Of a stretch of DNA of 64,000 nucleotides, positions 41,521 through 49,649 are shown piece after piece. This stretch comes from Luteimicrobium sp049844995 (GTDB lineage Bacteria; Actinomycetota; Actinomycetes; Actinomycetales; Cellulomonadaceae), in the NCBI RefSeq assembly GCF_049844995.1, contig NZ_JBNCMC010000001.1, forward strand, positions 682,001 through 746,000, read 5' to 3'. The notes beneath the pieces were generated by a model. That model made no database searches. It saw only the letters and a program-made list of their open reading frames with translations, and was not told the DNA's origin. How positions within the stretch are numbered: the stretch's first letter is position 1; every line of letters begins with the position of its first letter. A program made the translations under genes and the position numbers.

Positions 41521-43767
41521 ATGGAGGGACAGGACCCGCGTCCGGCGCGTCCGCCGGACCCGTCGATCACCGTGCCCGCACCCGTGACGACGCCTTCTGC
41601 GGCACCGTTCCCGGCCGCGCTGATGGCCGCTCTCGAGGCCTCGACGGTGCCCATGTTCCTCACGGGGCCGCGGTCGGACGGCATGCGGATCGAGTGGCTG
41701 AACGAGGCGTTCCGCAACCAGGTGTCCGGGGGAGCGCGGGCCCTCGTCGGCGAGCGGATCTCCGTCCTGCGACGCCTGGTCCAGGAGGGTGCCGACGTCG
41801 GGCCCCTGCGGGCGGCGTTCGACTCGGGCCGCGCGGTGCAGGTCGTCGTCCACGACGTGACCGCCGACGGCGAGCTGCGCTGGTACCAGATCTCGTTCAG
41901 CCCGGTGCTCGGCGCCGACGGCGCGCCCGAGCACTGGCTCGGGGTCCAGGTCGACGTGTCGGACCACGTGGCGGAACCCTCCGACGAGCTCGAGACGTTC
42001 GAGCTGTCGCGCCGCAGGATGGCCCGGCTCGACCTCATGACGCAGGTGTCGTCGCTCCTCACCGACCTCGACCACCCCCAGGTGCTCCGGGAGATCGCGG
42101 ACGTGCTGGGCCGCGCCGTCGGCTGCCGGATCGCGTTCTACATGAACGACAAGGGGCTCGTGTACGCGGAGAGCGTCGACGTGAACACCCCGCCGAGCTC
42201 CCGGCTGCGCACCCGCCACCACCCGCGGCACGCCGCGCAGACGGCCCCGCCGGACGGGCGGGCCTGGTCGCGCGACGTCGTGCAGGACGTGCTCGACGGC
42301 GAGGACCTCGGCCCCGTCGAGGTGGACCTGGGTGGCGCGTACCCGCCCGGCAGCGCCGGCGACGTCCTGCAGCGCGACGTGCGGTCGCGGCTCGTCTCCG
42401 ACCTCACGGCTCCGGGCGCCGTGACGGTCTACCCGGTGCCCGGGCGCCGTCGGGTGCTGGGGCTGCTGGTCGTCGCGCTCGAGCCGGGCCGCGAGTTCAT
42501 GCCCTCGCTGACGCCCGGCACGACCCTGCGCTCGATCGCGCGGCGCGCGGGCATGCTGATCGACACCGCCCGGCTGTACGCGCGCGAGCACCGGCTCGCG
42601 GAGACGCTGCAGCGCGCGATGCTGCCCGAGCAGGCCGACGTCACGGGCCTCGACGTGTGGACGTACTACGCCCCGAACTCGGACCACGCGCAGGTCGGCG
42701 GCGACTGGTACGACGTCCTCCAGCTCACCGAGCGAGACGTCGGCGTCGTCATCGGGGACGTCGTCGGGCACGACGTCGAGGCCGCGGCGACCATGGGTCA
42801 GATGCGGTCCGTGGTGCGGTCGTACGCGTTCGAGATGACGCTCCCCGGCGACGTCCTCGAGCGCGTCGACGAGCTCGTCTCCGGGATGCGGCTGCCGCGC
42901 GCGTCGAGCCTGGTCTACTCGCGCCTCGAGCGGCTGCCGGTCGAGCCCGCGCAGGGCGAGCCGCTCTGGGAGCTGACCTACTCGCGGGCGGGCCACCTCC
43001 CGCCGGTGCTCGTGCGCGACGGTACCGCCCACCTGCTCGACGGTGCCCCGGGCACCCTCATCGGGTACGGCCCGAGCGTGCGGGCGACCGCGAGCCTGCG
43101 CCTCCTGCCGGGCGACGTCCTGGTCTTCTACACGGACGGCCTCATCGAGCGCCGGGACCGTGACCTGCGCGCCGGGCTCGTGGCACTCGCCGACGAGGCG
43201 GGCGCGGTGAGCGCCTCGGACGCCGCGGGCGTGGGGGAGCAGCTCCTGTCGCGTGTCGGGTCGACGCCCGAGGACGACATCGCGGTCGTGGTCGTGCGGG
43301 TGCCCGACGTGCGGAGCGACGTCGCGCCGACCGACGGCGGGCCGCGCAGCCGCCGGTGGCTCCTGCCCAGCGAGCCGACGTCGATCGCCCGGGCGCGGCA
43401 CGCCGTCGTGCGGACGTGCCAGGCGTGGCAGGTCGAGGGCGCGTCGCAGGCCGAGCTCGTGGCGTCGGAGCTGGTCGCGAACGCCGTGATGCACGGCTGG
43501 GGGCACGTGGCCCTGCGCCTGTTCGACACCGGCCGGACGCTGCGCATCGAGGTCGAGGACGCCAACCCGTCGCCGCCCGTGCCGACCGACGGGCACGTGA
43601 ACCGGGGCGGCGGCTACGGCATGCAGATCGTCGAGCGGCTCGCGGACTGGGGCTGGCGCCCGACCCGCACGGGCAAGATCGTCTGGGCCAAGCTGCACGG
43701 CGTGAGCACGTTCACGGGCGCGCTCCGGCGGGTACCTGATACCGACAGTTCTGGTCAGTCATCCTGA
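41521..43767 (+). CDS. PAS-GAF-SpoIIE phosphatase with C-terminal HATPase domain
   Basis: A 748-residue cytoplasmic signal protein. Order: disordered Pro-rich N-terminus (1-30), PAS fold (about 35-150, WLNEAFRNQV, ISFSPVLGADG), GAF (about 165-350), PP2C/SpoIIE phosphatase (about 360-575, HAQVGGDWYDVL, VIGDVVGHDVEAA, FYTDGLIERRD, EDDIAVVV with metal Asp residues) and an RsbW-type GHKL domain (about 595-735, ASELVANAVMHG N-box, GGGYGMQIV). It can both dephosphorylate STAS antagonists and possibly bind or phosphorylate them. Strong GAGGAGGGG ribosome-binding site. Senses an unknown cue through PAS/GAF. Confidence 0.92.
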   Translation: MEGQDPRPARPPDPSITVPAPVTTPSAAPFPAALMAALEASTVPMFLTGPRSDGMRIEWLNEAFRNQVSGGARALVGERISVLRRLVQEGADVGPLRAAFDSGRAVQVVVHDVTADGELRWYQISFSPVLGADGAPEHWLGVQVDVSDHVAEPSDELETFELSRRRMARLDLMTQVSSLLTDLDHPQVLREIADVLGRAVGCRIAFYMNDKGLVYAESVDVNTPPSSRLRTRHHPRHAAQTAPPDGRAWSRDVVQDVLDGEDLGPVEVDLGGAYPPGSAGDVLQRDVRSRLVSDLTAPGAVTVYPVPGRRRVLGLLVVALEPGREFMPSLTPGTTLRSIARRAGMLIDTARLYAREHRLAETLQRAMLPEQADVTGLDVWTYYAPNSDHAQVGGDWYDVLQLTERDVGVVIGDVVGHDVEAAATMGQMRSVVRSYAFEMTLPGDVLERVDELVSGMRLPRASSLVYSRLERLPVEPAQGEPLWELTYSRAGHLPPVLVRDGTAHLLDGAPGTLIGYGPSVRATASLRLLPGDVLVFYTDGLIERRDRDLRAGLVALADEAGAVSASDAAGVGEQLLSRVGSTPEDDIAVVVVRVPDVRSDVAPTDGGPRSRRWLLPSEPTSIARARHAVVRTCQAWQVEGASQAELVASELVANAVMHGWGHVALRLFDTGRTLRIEVEDANPSPPVPTDGHVNRGGGYGMQIVERLADWGWRPTRTGKIVWAKLHGVSTFTGALRRVPDTDSSGQSS

Positions 43768-43796
43768 CCGGAGGGGTCGGCGCCGGTGTCGACCCC
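43753..43796 (+). terminator. Tandem hairpins after the SpoIIE gene
   Basis: GGTCAG-N5-CTGACC (43753-43769) encloses the stop codon, followed by GGGGTCG-N10-CGACCCC (43773-43796). Likely terminator before the acyl-CoA dehydrogenase gene. Confidence 0.5.
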
Positions 43797-43828
43797 GCGA
43801 AGCAACGGCGCGACCAGGGAGCAGCACC

Positions 43829-45061
43829 ATGTCGACCACGTCCACCACCCCTGCCACCACCGGTGTCGGCACCACCGAGCCCGACTACGACCTCTCCCAG
43901 CCCCTCGCGCCCGACTTCGGCGACGCCTTCCACGACGCCACCGACGCCGACCGCGCGCACCAGCTCCGCGTCCGCGCCTTCGTCCAGGACGAGGTCCTCC
44001 CCGTCATCGACGACTACTGGGAGCGCGCCGAGTTCCCCGTCGACCTCGCTCGCCGCATGGGCGAGCTCGACCTCCTGCGCGACGGCGTCGCCGTCCCCGG
44101 CTTCCCCGGCACCAGCCCCCTCGGCGCCGGGCTCGCCGCCATGGAGATGTCCCGCGGCGACGGCTCCGTCGCCACCATCTCCGGCGTCCAAGGCGGCCTC
44201 GCGCTCCGCTCGATCATGATGCTCGGGTCCGACGAGCAGATCGCCGAGTGGGCCGAGCCCATCTCCCGCGGTACCAGGCTCGCCGCGTTCGCGCTCACCG
44301 AGCCCACCCACGGCTCCGACTCCGTCTCCCTCGAGACCACCGCCCGCGCCAAGGACGGCGGGTTCGTGCTCCGCGGCGAGAAGAAGTGGATCGGCAACGG
44401 GTCCGTCGGGGACGTCTCCGTCGTCTGGGCGCGGGGCGAGGACGGTCAGGTCCACGGCTATCTCGTGCCCCAGGACTCGCCCGGCTACGAGGCCCGCACC
44501 ATCACCGGCAAGATGTCGCTGCGCGCCATCTTCCAGGCCCACATCGTGCTCGACGACGTGTACGTCCCCGCCGAGAACGTCCTCCCCGGCGCGCGGTCCT
44601 TCAAGGACACCTCGCGCGTCCTCGAGGCGACCCGGCTCGGGGTCGCGTGGGGCGCCGTCGGGCAGGCCACCGCCTGCTATGAGGCCGCCGTCGCCTACTC
44701 CCAGCAGCGCGTCCAGTTCGGCAAGCCCCTCGCCAAGCACCAGATGGTGCAGGAGCGGCTCACCCAGATGCTGTCCACGCTCACGCAGCTCCAGCTCACC
44801 GTCGCCGCCATGACCCGGCAGGACGCCGCCGGGACCCTCACCGGGCCGCAGGCCTCGCTCGCCAAGTACACCTGCACCCGCGGCGCCCGGCAGATCGCCG
44901 CCACCGCCCGCGACCTGCTCGGCGGCAACGGGATCCTGCTCCAGAACCGCGTCGCACGGCACTTCACCGACATCGAGGCGCTGCACACCTACGAGGGCAC
45001 CGAGAGCGTGCAGGCGCTCATCGTGGGGCGGGCGATCACCGGCATGTCGGCGTTCGCGTAG
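43829..45061 (+). CDS. Acyl-CoA dehydrogenase, glutaryl-CoA-dehydrogenase-like
   Basis: A 410-residue FAD flavoenzyme that oxidises an acyl-CoA at the alpha-beta bond. ALTEPTHGSDSVSLET (FAD/substrate loop), EKKWIGNGSVGDVSVVWAR, RVQFGKPLAKHQMVQERL and LLGGNGILLQNRVARHF are family motifs. The catalytic Glu is in HTYEGTESVQALIVGRAITG, an arrangement like glutaryl-CoA dehydrogenase. The actual substrate is not fixed; a short- or branched-chain acyl-CoA is also possible. GGGAG 7 nt before the ATG. The synonymous codon choice leans strongly to C. Confidence 0.9.
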   Translation: MSTTSTTPATTGVGTTEPDYDLSQPLAPDFGDAFHDATDADRAHQLRVRAFVQDEVLPVIDDYWERAEFPVDLARRMGELDLLRDGVAVPGFPGTSPLGAGLAAMEMSRGDGSVATISGVQGGLALRSIMMLGSDEQIAEWAEPISRGTRLAAFALTEPTHGSDSVSLETTARAKDGGFVLRGEKKWIGNGSVGDVSVVWARGEDGQVHGYLVPQDSPGYEARTITGKMSLRAIFQAHIVLDDVYVPAENVLPGARSFKDTSRVLEATRLGVAWGAVGQATACYEAAVAYSQQRVQFGKPLAKHQMVQERLTQMLSTLTQLQLTVAAMTRQDAAGTLTGPQASLAKYTCTRGARQIAATARDLLGGNGILLQNRVARHFTDIEALHTYEGTESVQALIVGRAITGMSAFA

Positions 45062-45477
45062 GGGAGTCTCTCGTGGTCCGGGCGGGCCTGGGACGGGGGT
45101 GTGCGCGCGGTCTACCATCCGCCTCGCTCGTTCCTCGCTCGGCTCCCGCCAGGCCCACCACGGTCGCGCACGACAACCCCGTCCCACCCGCCTCTGCGTT
45201 CCGGGTCGCCCTCGCTCACTGGGCTCGGCACGACCCGCGAGCTCGGGTGGGTGCACCGGCGTCAGCGAGGGGCGTCGAGCATGTGCCAGCCATTCCCGCC
45301 CGACCGCCGAGCATGCTGTTGCGTCGCACCCCGTCGTGCCGAGCATGTGCGTGGGCGCATGTTCGGGCTCGAGCATGGTGCTGCTCGCATGGTAGGCGGT
45401 GGCGAGGTGGGCAACCGCATGGTCGGCGCGCGGGGACGCGCGCGCCATGGCCGGTTAGGAACCTAACCTAGCCTCGC
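45062..45477. other. 416-bp gap with lower coding signal and short repeats
   Basis: No gene is supported: open frames here have no family match, no ribosome-binding site and unusual composition (many Arg, His, Met, Cys). The right half holds a GCATG repeat array (45277-45421) and an inverted repeat GGTTAGG-AA-CCTAACC (45453-45468) just past the end of the Nudix gene. The left half (45062-45270) shows nothing I can identify. The sequence may be a decayed gene or a recombined intergenic segment. Confidence 0.5.
45277..45421. repeat. Degenerate tandem repeat with regularly spaced GAGCATG / GCATG
   Basis: GAGCATG occurs at 45277, 45309, 45341 and 45371 (steps of 32, 32 and 30 bp). Extra GCATG copies lie at 45357, 45387 and 45417 (30-bp steps). 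The best units, starting near 45337, 45367 and 45397, are imperfect 30-bp repeats. Steps of 30-32 bp are about three helical turns, so all sites would face one side of the DNA. Confidence 0.55.
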
Positions 45478-45999
45478 TCACCGCGCCTCGAGGCGGGTCA
45501 GGAGGCCCTCCTGCGCCGCGACGACGAGGGCGCGGGCCTCGTCGAGGGGGCACCAGCGGGTGCGGTCCAGCTCGGGGAACTCCTGCGTGCGGCCGGAGCG
45601 GGGCGGCCACTCGAGCGTGAAGGTGTTGGAGGCCGGGTGCCCCGGGTCGGGCAGGTCCCAGCCGTCCGGGACGCGGCGGGCCCACGCGGTCACGCGCTTG
45701 CCGCTCTTGTTGCGGACGGTGCCGAGCGGGACGTCGGGTTCCGCGGCGCCGTCGGGGCCGACGGCCGACGGCGGCAGCACGCCCAGCTCCTCCGCCGTCT
45801 CGCGCAGGGCGGCGTCGTAGAGCGCCTCGGTGCGTTCGGGGCCGTCGTCGTCGGCCGGGAGCGTCTCGACCTCGCCCTTGGGGATCGTCCACGCCCGCGC
45901 GTCCTTGCGCGCCCAGAACGGGCCGCCCATGTGCCCGACGAGCACCTCGACCCCGGCCGGGCCGCGGCGCCACAGGACGAGACCCGCGGCCTCGATCAC
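45478..45999 (-). CDS. Nudix hydrolase
   Basis: A 173-residue MutT-like pyrophosphatase. N-terminal beta-strand IEAAGLVLWRRG, WTIPKGEVE, and the Nudix helix ALYDAALRETAEELG with the metal-binding REtAEE core; the box is stretched by an insert of about ten residues (PADDDGPERT). Substrate could be an oxidised nucleotide, dinucleoside polyphosphate or sugar nucleotide. GTG start overlaps the STAS stop by 4 nt (GTGA), so both are translated from one mRNA. Confidence 0.87.
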   Translation of the reverse strand: MIEAAGLVLWRRGPAGVEVLVGHMGGPFWARKDARAWTIPKGEVETLPADDDGPERTEALYDAALRETAEELGVLPPSAVGPDGAAEPDVPLGTVRNKSGKRVTAWARRVPDGWDLPDPGHPASNTFTLEWPPRSGRTQEFPELDRTRWCPLDEARALVVAAQEGLLTRLEAR

Positions 46000-46340
46000 A
46001 CGGTGCCCTGGAGGGGGAACTCGTCGGTGCAGCGGTGCGTCCGGTCGATGCGGAACAGGTCGAGCGCGCCGCACACCTCCAGGACGAACAGGTCCCGGTC
46101 GGACGTGCCGCGCAGCACCGTCGCGCCGCCCCGCTTCCGGCCGGAGTCGGCGAGCGAGATGAGGAACGCGGCGCCGGTCGAGTCCATGAACGTGACGGCG
46201 CACATGTCGATCACGAGGAGCTGGCGTCGGAGCCCGACGACGCGGGCAGCGATCTCGGGGAACTGGTCCCGCTCCGCGAGGTCGAGGTCGCCCGTGACGA
46301 CGAGCGTCGTCGTCGCCGGAGACGTGGCGATCTCGATCAT
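45996..46340 (-). CDS. STAS-domain anti-sigma factor antagonist (second copy)
   Basis: A 114-residue SpoIIAA/RsbV-like protein: LVVTGDLDLAERDQF, LLVIDMCAVTFMDSTGAAFLISLAD (Ser of DST is the phosphorylation site) and a C-terminal helix. Start ATG 46340, because TACGGT (46348-46353) ends 7 nt before it (leaderless). The SpoIIE phosphatase 3 kb away is a candidate partner. Divergent from the DUF3151 gene. Confidence 0.9.
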   Translation of the reverse strand: MIEIATSPATTTLVVTGDLDLAERDQFPEIAARVVGLRRQLLVIDMCAVTFMDSTGAAFLISLADSGRKRGGATVLRGTSDRDLFVLEVCGALDLFRIDRTHRCTDEFPLQGTV

Positions 46341-46368
46341 GGTTGCCACCGTAACCAACAATGGGCGT

Positions 46369-46815
46369 ATGGCACACAACCTCCTGGGTCCCGACCCCGT
46401 CCGCCTCCCCGACGACCACGCCGACATGGCCGCCCGCGCCCTGATCGCCGACGGCGCCAGCGTCCAGGACGCCGCCCGCGCCCACCCGGCGTCGTCGTAC
46501 GTGTGGGCCGTCCTCGCGGAGGACGCGCTCGCGGGCCGCGGCACCACCTCCGGCCTGCCCGACGCCGACCTCCTCGCCTACGCGCTGGCCCGCACCGGGT
46601 ACCACCGCGGCCTCGACTCGCTCCGCAAGGCGGGGTGGCGGGGACAGGGCCCGATCCCCGTGGACCACGTCGCGAACCAGGGCGTCCTGCGGGCGCTGCT
46701 CGCGCTCGCCGAGGCGGCGGACCTGATCGGCGAGACCGACGAAGGTGCGCGATGCCGTCAGTTCCTCGTCGACTCCGGGGTCACGCCGGACGAGGTCGCC
46801 GCCCTCCGGTCGTAG
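46369..46815 (+). CDS. DUF3151 family protein
   Basis: A 148-residue actinobacterial protein of unknown function. NLLGPDPVRLPDD, HPASSYVWAVLAEDAL, YALARTGYHRGLDSLRKAGWRG and the GLLALAEAADLIGE-like helix are typical of DUF3151. All-helical, TPR-like appearance, no signal peptide. The family is often adjacent to purA, as here. AACAAT ends 6 nt before the ATG, so a leaderless start is likely. A strong terminator follows. Confidence 0.88.
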   Translation: MAHNLLGPDPVRLPDDHADMAARALIADGASVQDAARAHPASSYVWAVLAEDALAGRGTTSGLPDADLLAYALARTGYHRGLDSLRKAGWRGQGPIPVDHVANQGVLRALLALAEAADLIGETDEGARCRQFLVDSGVTPDEVAALRS

Positions 46816-46818
46816 CGC

Positions 46819-46851
46819 CGTCGGGGCTCCCGAAGCGGGGGAGCCCCGACG
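46819..46851 (+). terminator. Terminator between DUF3151 gene and purA
   Basis: CGTCGGGGCTCCC (46819-46831) pairs perfectly with GGGAGCCCCGACG (46839-46851), 7-nt loop, 4 nt after the stop codon. Confidence 0.85.
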
Positions 46852-46919
46852 AAGGTCAAGAGCGCGCCAACCGGTAGACTCGCCAAGGTTTGTCCAGCGA
46901 TCGGGAAAGTGGTGGAGTC

Positions 46920-48206
46920 ATGCCGGCCGTGGTGCTCGTCGGTGCCCAGTGGGGCGACGAAGGCAAGGGCAAGGCGACGGACCTGCTCGGGTCCCGCGTC
47001 GACTACGTGGTGAAGTTCAACGGCGGCAACAACGCCGGTCACACGGTCGTCATCGGGGACGAGAAGTATGCGCTCCACCTGCTGCCGTCGGGCATCCTGT
47101 CGCCGGGCGTCGTGCCGGTCATCGCGAACGGCGTCGTCGTCGACATCGACGTGCTGTTCGAGGAGCTGGACGCGCTGATCGAGCGCGGCGTCGACGTGTC
47201 GCGGCTGCTGGTGTCGGGGTCCGCGCACGTCATCGCGGGCTACCACCGGACCATCGACAAGGTGACGGAGCGGTTCCTCGGCAAGCGCCGCATCGGGACG
47301 ACCGGCCGCGGCATCGGGCCGGCCTACGCGGACAAGATCAACCGCGTCGGCATCCGCATGTGGGACCTGTTCGACGAGAAGATCCTGGCGGAGAAGGTGG
47401 AGGGCGCCCTCGACCAGAAGAACCACCTGCTGGTCAAGGTCTACAACCGCCGCGCCATCACGGTCGACGAGACCGTCGAGGAGCTGCTCCAGCACGCCGA
47501 GCGCCTCAAGCCGATGGTCACGGACACGTCCCTGGTGCTCAACCGGGCGCTCGACGACGACAAGACGCTGCTGTTCGAGGCAGGTCAGGCGACCATGCTC
47601 GACGTGGACCACGGCACGTACCCGTTCGTGACGTCGTCGAGCGCGACGGCGGGTGGCGCCGTGACCGGTTCGGGCATCGGGCCGACGCGGGTCACGGGCG
47701 TCATCGGCGTCGTCAAGGCGTACACGACGCGCGTCGGTGAGGGCCCGTTCCCGACGGAGCTCTTCGACCAGTGGGGCGAGTACCTGCAGAAGACGGGCGG
47801 CGAGTTCGGCGTCACGACGGGCCGCGCCCGCCGCTGCGGCTGGTACGACTCGGTGATCACCCGCTACGCGACGCGCATCAACGGGCTCACCGACCTCGTG
47901 CTCACGAAGCTCGACGTGCTCACGGGCATCGAGAAGATCCCGGTCTGCGTCGCGTACGACGTCGACGGCGTCCGCCACGACGAGATGCCGACCGACCAGA
48001 CGGCGTTCCACCACGCGACGCCGATCTACGAGGAGCTCGACGGCTGGTGGGAGGACATCTCGTCCGCCCGCACGTTCGACGACCTGCCGGTCAACGCGCA
48101 GCGCTATGTCCACGCGCTCGAGGAGATGTCGGGCACGCGGATCTCCGCGATCGGCGTCGGGCCGGCGCGCGACGCCACGATCCAGGTGCACGACCTGCTC
48201 GGATGA
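46920..48206 (+). CDS. purA: Adenylosuccinate synthetase
   Basis: A 428-residue enzyme joining IMP and aspartate with GTP in AMP synthesis. P-loop QWGDEGKGKATD (about 10-21), NGGNNAGHTV, GTTGRGIGPAYADK (IMP loop), GVVKAYTTRVGEGPFPTEL and TGRARRCGWYD. ATG 46920 has GGAG 4-5 nt upstream. TAGACT (46873-46878) is the likely -10. Complete and normal length. Confidence 0.97.
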   Translation: MPAVVLVGAQWGDEGKGKATDLLGSRVDYVVKFNGGNNAGHTVVIGDEKYALHLLPSGILSPGVVPVIANGVVVDIDVLFEELDALIERGVDVSRLLVSGSAHVIAGYHRTIDKVTERFLGKRRIGTTGRGIGPAYADKINRVGIRMWDLFDEKILAEKVEGALDQKNHLLVKVYNRRAITVDETVEELLQHAERLKPMVTDTSLVLNRALDDDKTLLFEAGQATMLDVDHGTYPFVTSSSATAGGAVTGSGIGPTRVTGVIGVVKAYTTRVGEGPFPTELFDQWGEYLQKTGGEFGVTTGRARRCGWYDSVITRYATRINGLTDLVLTKLDVLTGIEKIPVCVAYDVDGVRHDEMPTDQTAFHHATPIYEELDGWWEDISSARTFDDLPVNAQRYVHALEEMSGTRISAIGVGPARDATIQVHDLLG

Positions 48207-48220
48207 GGTGGGGTGGGGGC

Positions 48221-49564
48221 ATGACGACGCACGCCGCCGACGCCCTCTCCTCGCTCGCCGACCGGCAGCACACCGCACCCGTCGACGAGGAGTCGGCCCG
48301 CCGCCTCGCGGCGAGCGGGCTGGACCTCCGGCTCGTCACGTCCGACGCCGAGCTGGACGCCTGGCTGCAGTCGGCGGCCCGCTCGTTCCTTGACGTCGAG
48401 CGCACGCAGGAGCAGCTCGACGCGGCCCGGGAGCGGGGCGCGCACCGCCGGCCCGTGGGCGTCTACGACCCGAGCGGGCCGGAGGCGGACGCGCCCGTCG
48501 GGACGGTCGCGTCGTGGGTCGCCGGGCTGACGGTGCCGGGCGGTTCCGTCCTCCCGTCCCTCGCCGTCTCCGGGGTCACGGTGGCGGCGACGCACCACCG
48601 CCGCGGGATCGCGCGGGCGCTCGTCGAGGGCGAGCTGCGGACCGCGGCCGGCCTCGGGGTCCCCCTCGCGAGCCTGACGGTCAGCGAGTCGCAGCTGTAC
48701 GGCCGGTACGGGTTCGGCGCGGCCGCCGCGGTGACGTCCTGGCGGATCGACACGCGGCGCGCCGGCTGGGTCGGCCCCGAGCCCGAGGGGCGGGTCGACT
48801 TCGTCTCGCGCGAGCGGCTGCGCGAGCTCGCGCCCGCTCTGCACGGCCGCGTGCGGGGGTCCCTGCCCGGCGAGCTGGCGTCGCCCGACGTGCTGTGGGA
48901 CACGCTCGCCGGGACGCGACCGGACGCGAAGGAGGCCGGCAAGACCCGCGCCGTGCAGTACGTGGACGCCGGCGGTGCGGTGCGCGGGCTGCTGCTGTAC
49001 TCGGTGGAGGAGAACCCGGAGGACTTCGCGCGCTCGACGGCGACCGTGACCTACCTGCTCGCGGAGACTCCCGACGCCTACGCGGCGCTGTGGCGGTTCC
49101 TGCTCGGGCTCGACCTCGTCGGCGAGGTCCGGGCCTCCGAGCTGTCCGTCGACGAGCCGCTGCGCTGGATGATCGCCGACCAACGGGCCGCGCGGGTCGA
49201 GGTCGTCGACCACCACTACGTGCGCGTGCTCGACGTGCCGGCGGCGCTCGAGGCGCGCCGGTTCGGAGCGGCGGGCGTCCTCGCGCTCGACGTCGCCGAC
49301 CCGCTGGGCATCGCCGGCGGCCGCTGGCTGCTGCGCGTCGACGACGAGGGGCGTGGCGTCGTCGAGGACCGGCCCGACGGGGCGGACGCGCCGGCCGGCG
49401 CGACGACCGTGACGCTCGGCGTGACGGAGCTGGCCATCGCCTACCTGGGCGGCGTCTCCCTCGCGACGCTCGCCGCGGCCGGGCGCGTGACGTCGTCGGA
49501 CGCCGCCCACGCCGCGCGGGTCCTCGGGTGGCACGCCGCGCCCCGCCTGAGCTTCTGGTACTGA
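48221..49564 (+). CDS. Eis-like GNAT N-acetyltransferase
   Basis: A 447-residue protein built like Eis: N-terminal GNAT with VSGVTVAATHHRRGIARAL (acetyl-CoA loop), SLTVSESQLYGRYGFGAA (catalytic Tyr region), a second degenerate GNAT, and a C-terminal sterol-carrier-like domain ending SFWY, where the terminal carboxylate is the catalytic base in Eis. Eis enzymes acetylate amines of aminoglycosides or Lys side chains; the physiological substrate here is unknown. Starts 14 nt after purA behind GGTGGGG. Confidence 0.9.
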   Translation: MTTHAADALSSLADRQHTAPVDEESARRLAASGLDLRLVTSDAELDAWLQSAARSFLDVERTQEQLDAARERGAHRRPVGVYDPSGPEADAPVGTVASWVAGLTVPGGSVLPSLAVSGVTVAATHHRRGIARALVEGELRTAAGLGVPLASLTVSESQLYGRYGFGAAAAVTSWRIDTRRAGWVGPEPEGRVDFVSRERLRELAPALHGRVRGSLPGELASPDVLWDTLAGTRPDAKEAGKTRAVQYVDAGGAVRGLLLYSVEENPEDFARSTATVTYLLAETPDAYAALWRFLLGLDLVGEVRASELSVDEPLRWMIADQRAARVEVVDHHYVRVLDVPAALEARRFGAAGVLALDVADPLGIAGGRWLLRVDDEGRGVVEDRPDGADAPAGATTVTLGVTELAIAYLGGVSLATLAAAGRVTSSDAAHAARVLGWHAAPRLSFWY

Positions 49565-49576
49565 CGCTCACCGCGT

Positions 49577-49620
49577 CCCCGGCCGGGCCCCGTCCACAGG
49601 GTGGTTCTGGGGCCGCCGGG
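49577..49620 (+). terminator. Possible terminator between GNAT gene and purD
   Basis: GGCCCC (49586-49591) and GGGGCC (49608-49613), with CCCGG/CCGGG outside them, form an imperfect GC hairpin after the GNAT stop. Confidence 0.35.
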
Positions 49621-49649
49621 AGGGGCTCCCGCGACTAGGATCGATGATC

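Noticed and set aside
45277..45421. GCATG array as a CRISPR
   Set aside because: Units are imperfect, too short to be repeats with spacers, and no cas genes are present.
45101..45466. 121-codon open frame in the gap after the acyl-CoA dehydrogenase
   Set aside because: No ribosome-binding site, Arg/Pro/Cys/His-biased composition, and the repeated GCATG units give meaningless repeats in all frames.
45453..45468. Inverted repeat as a DtxR/IdeR iron box
   Set aside because: Half-sites resemble AGGTTAG/CTAACCT but are 3 nt too far apart, and no promoter or iron gene is adjacent.
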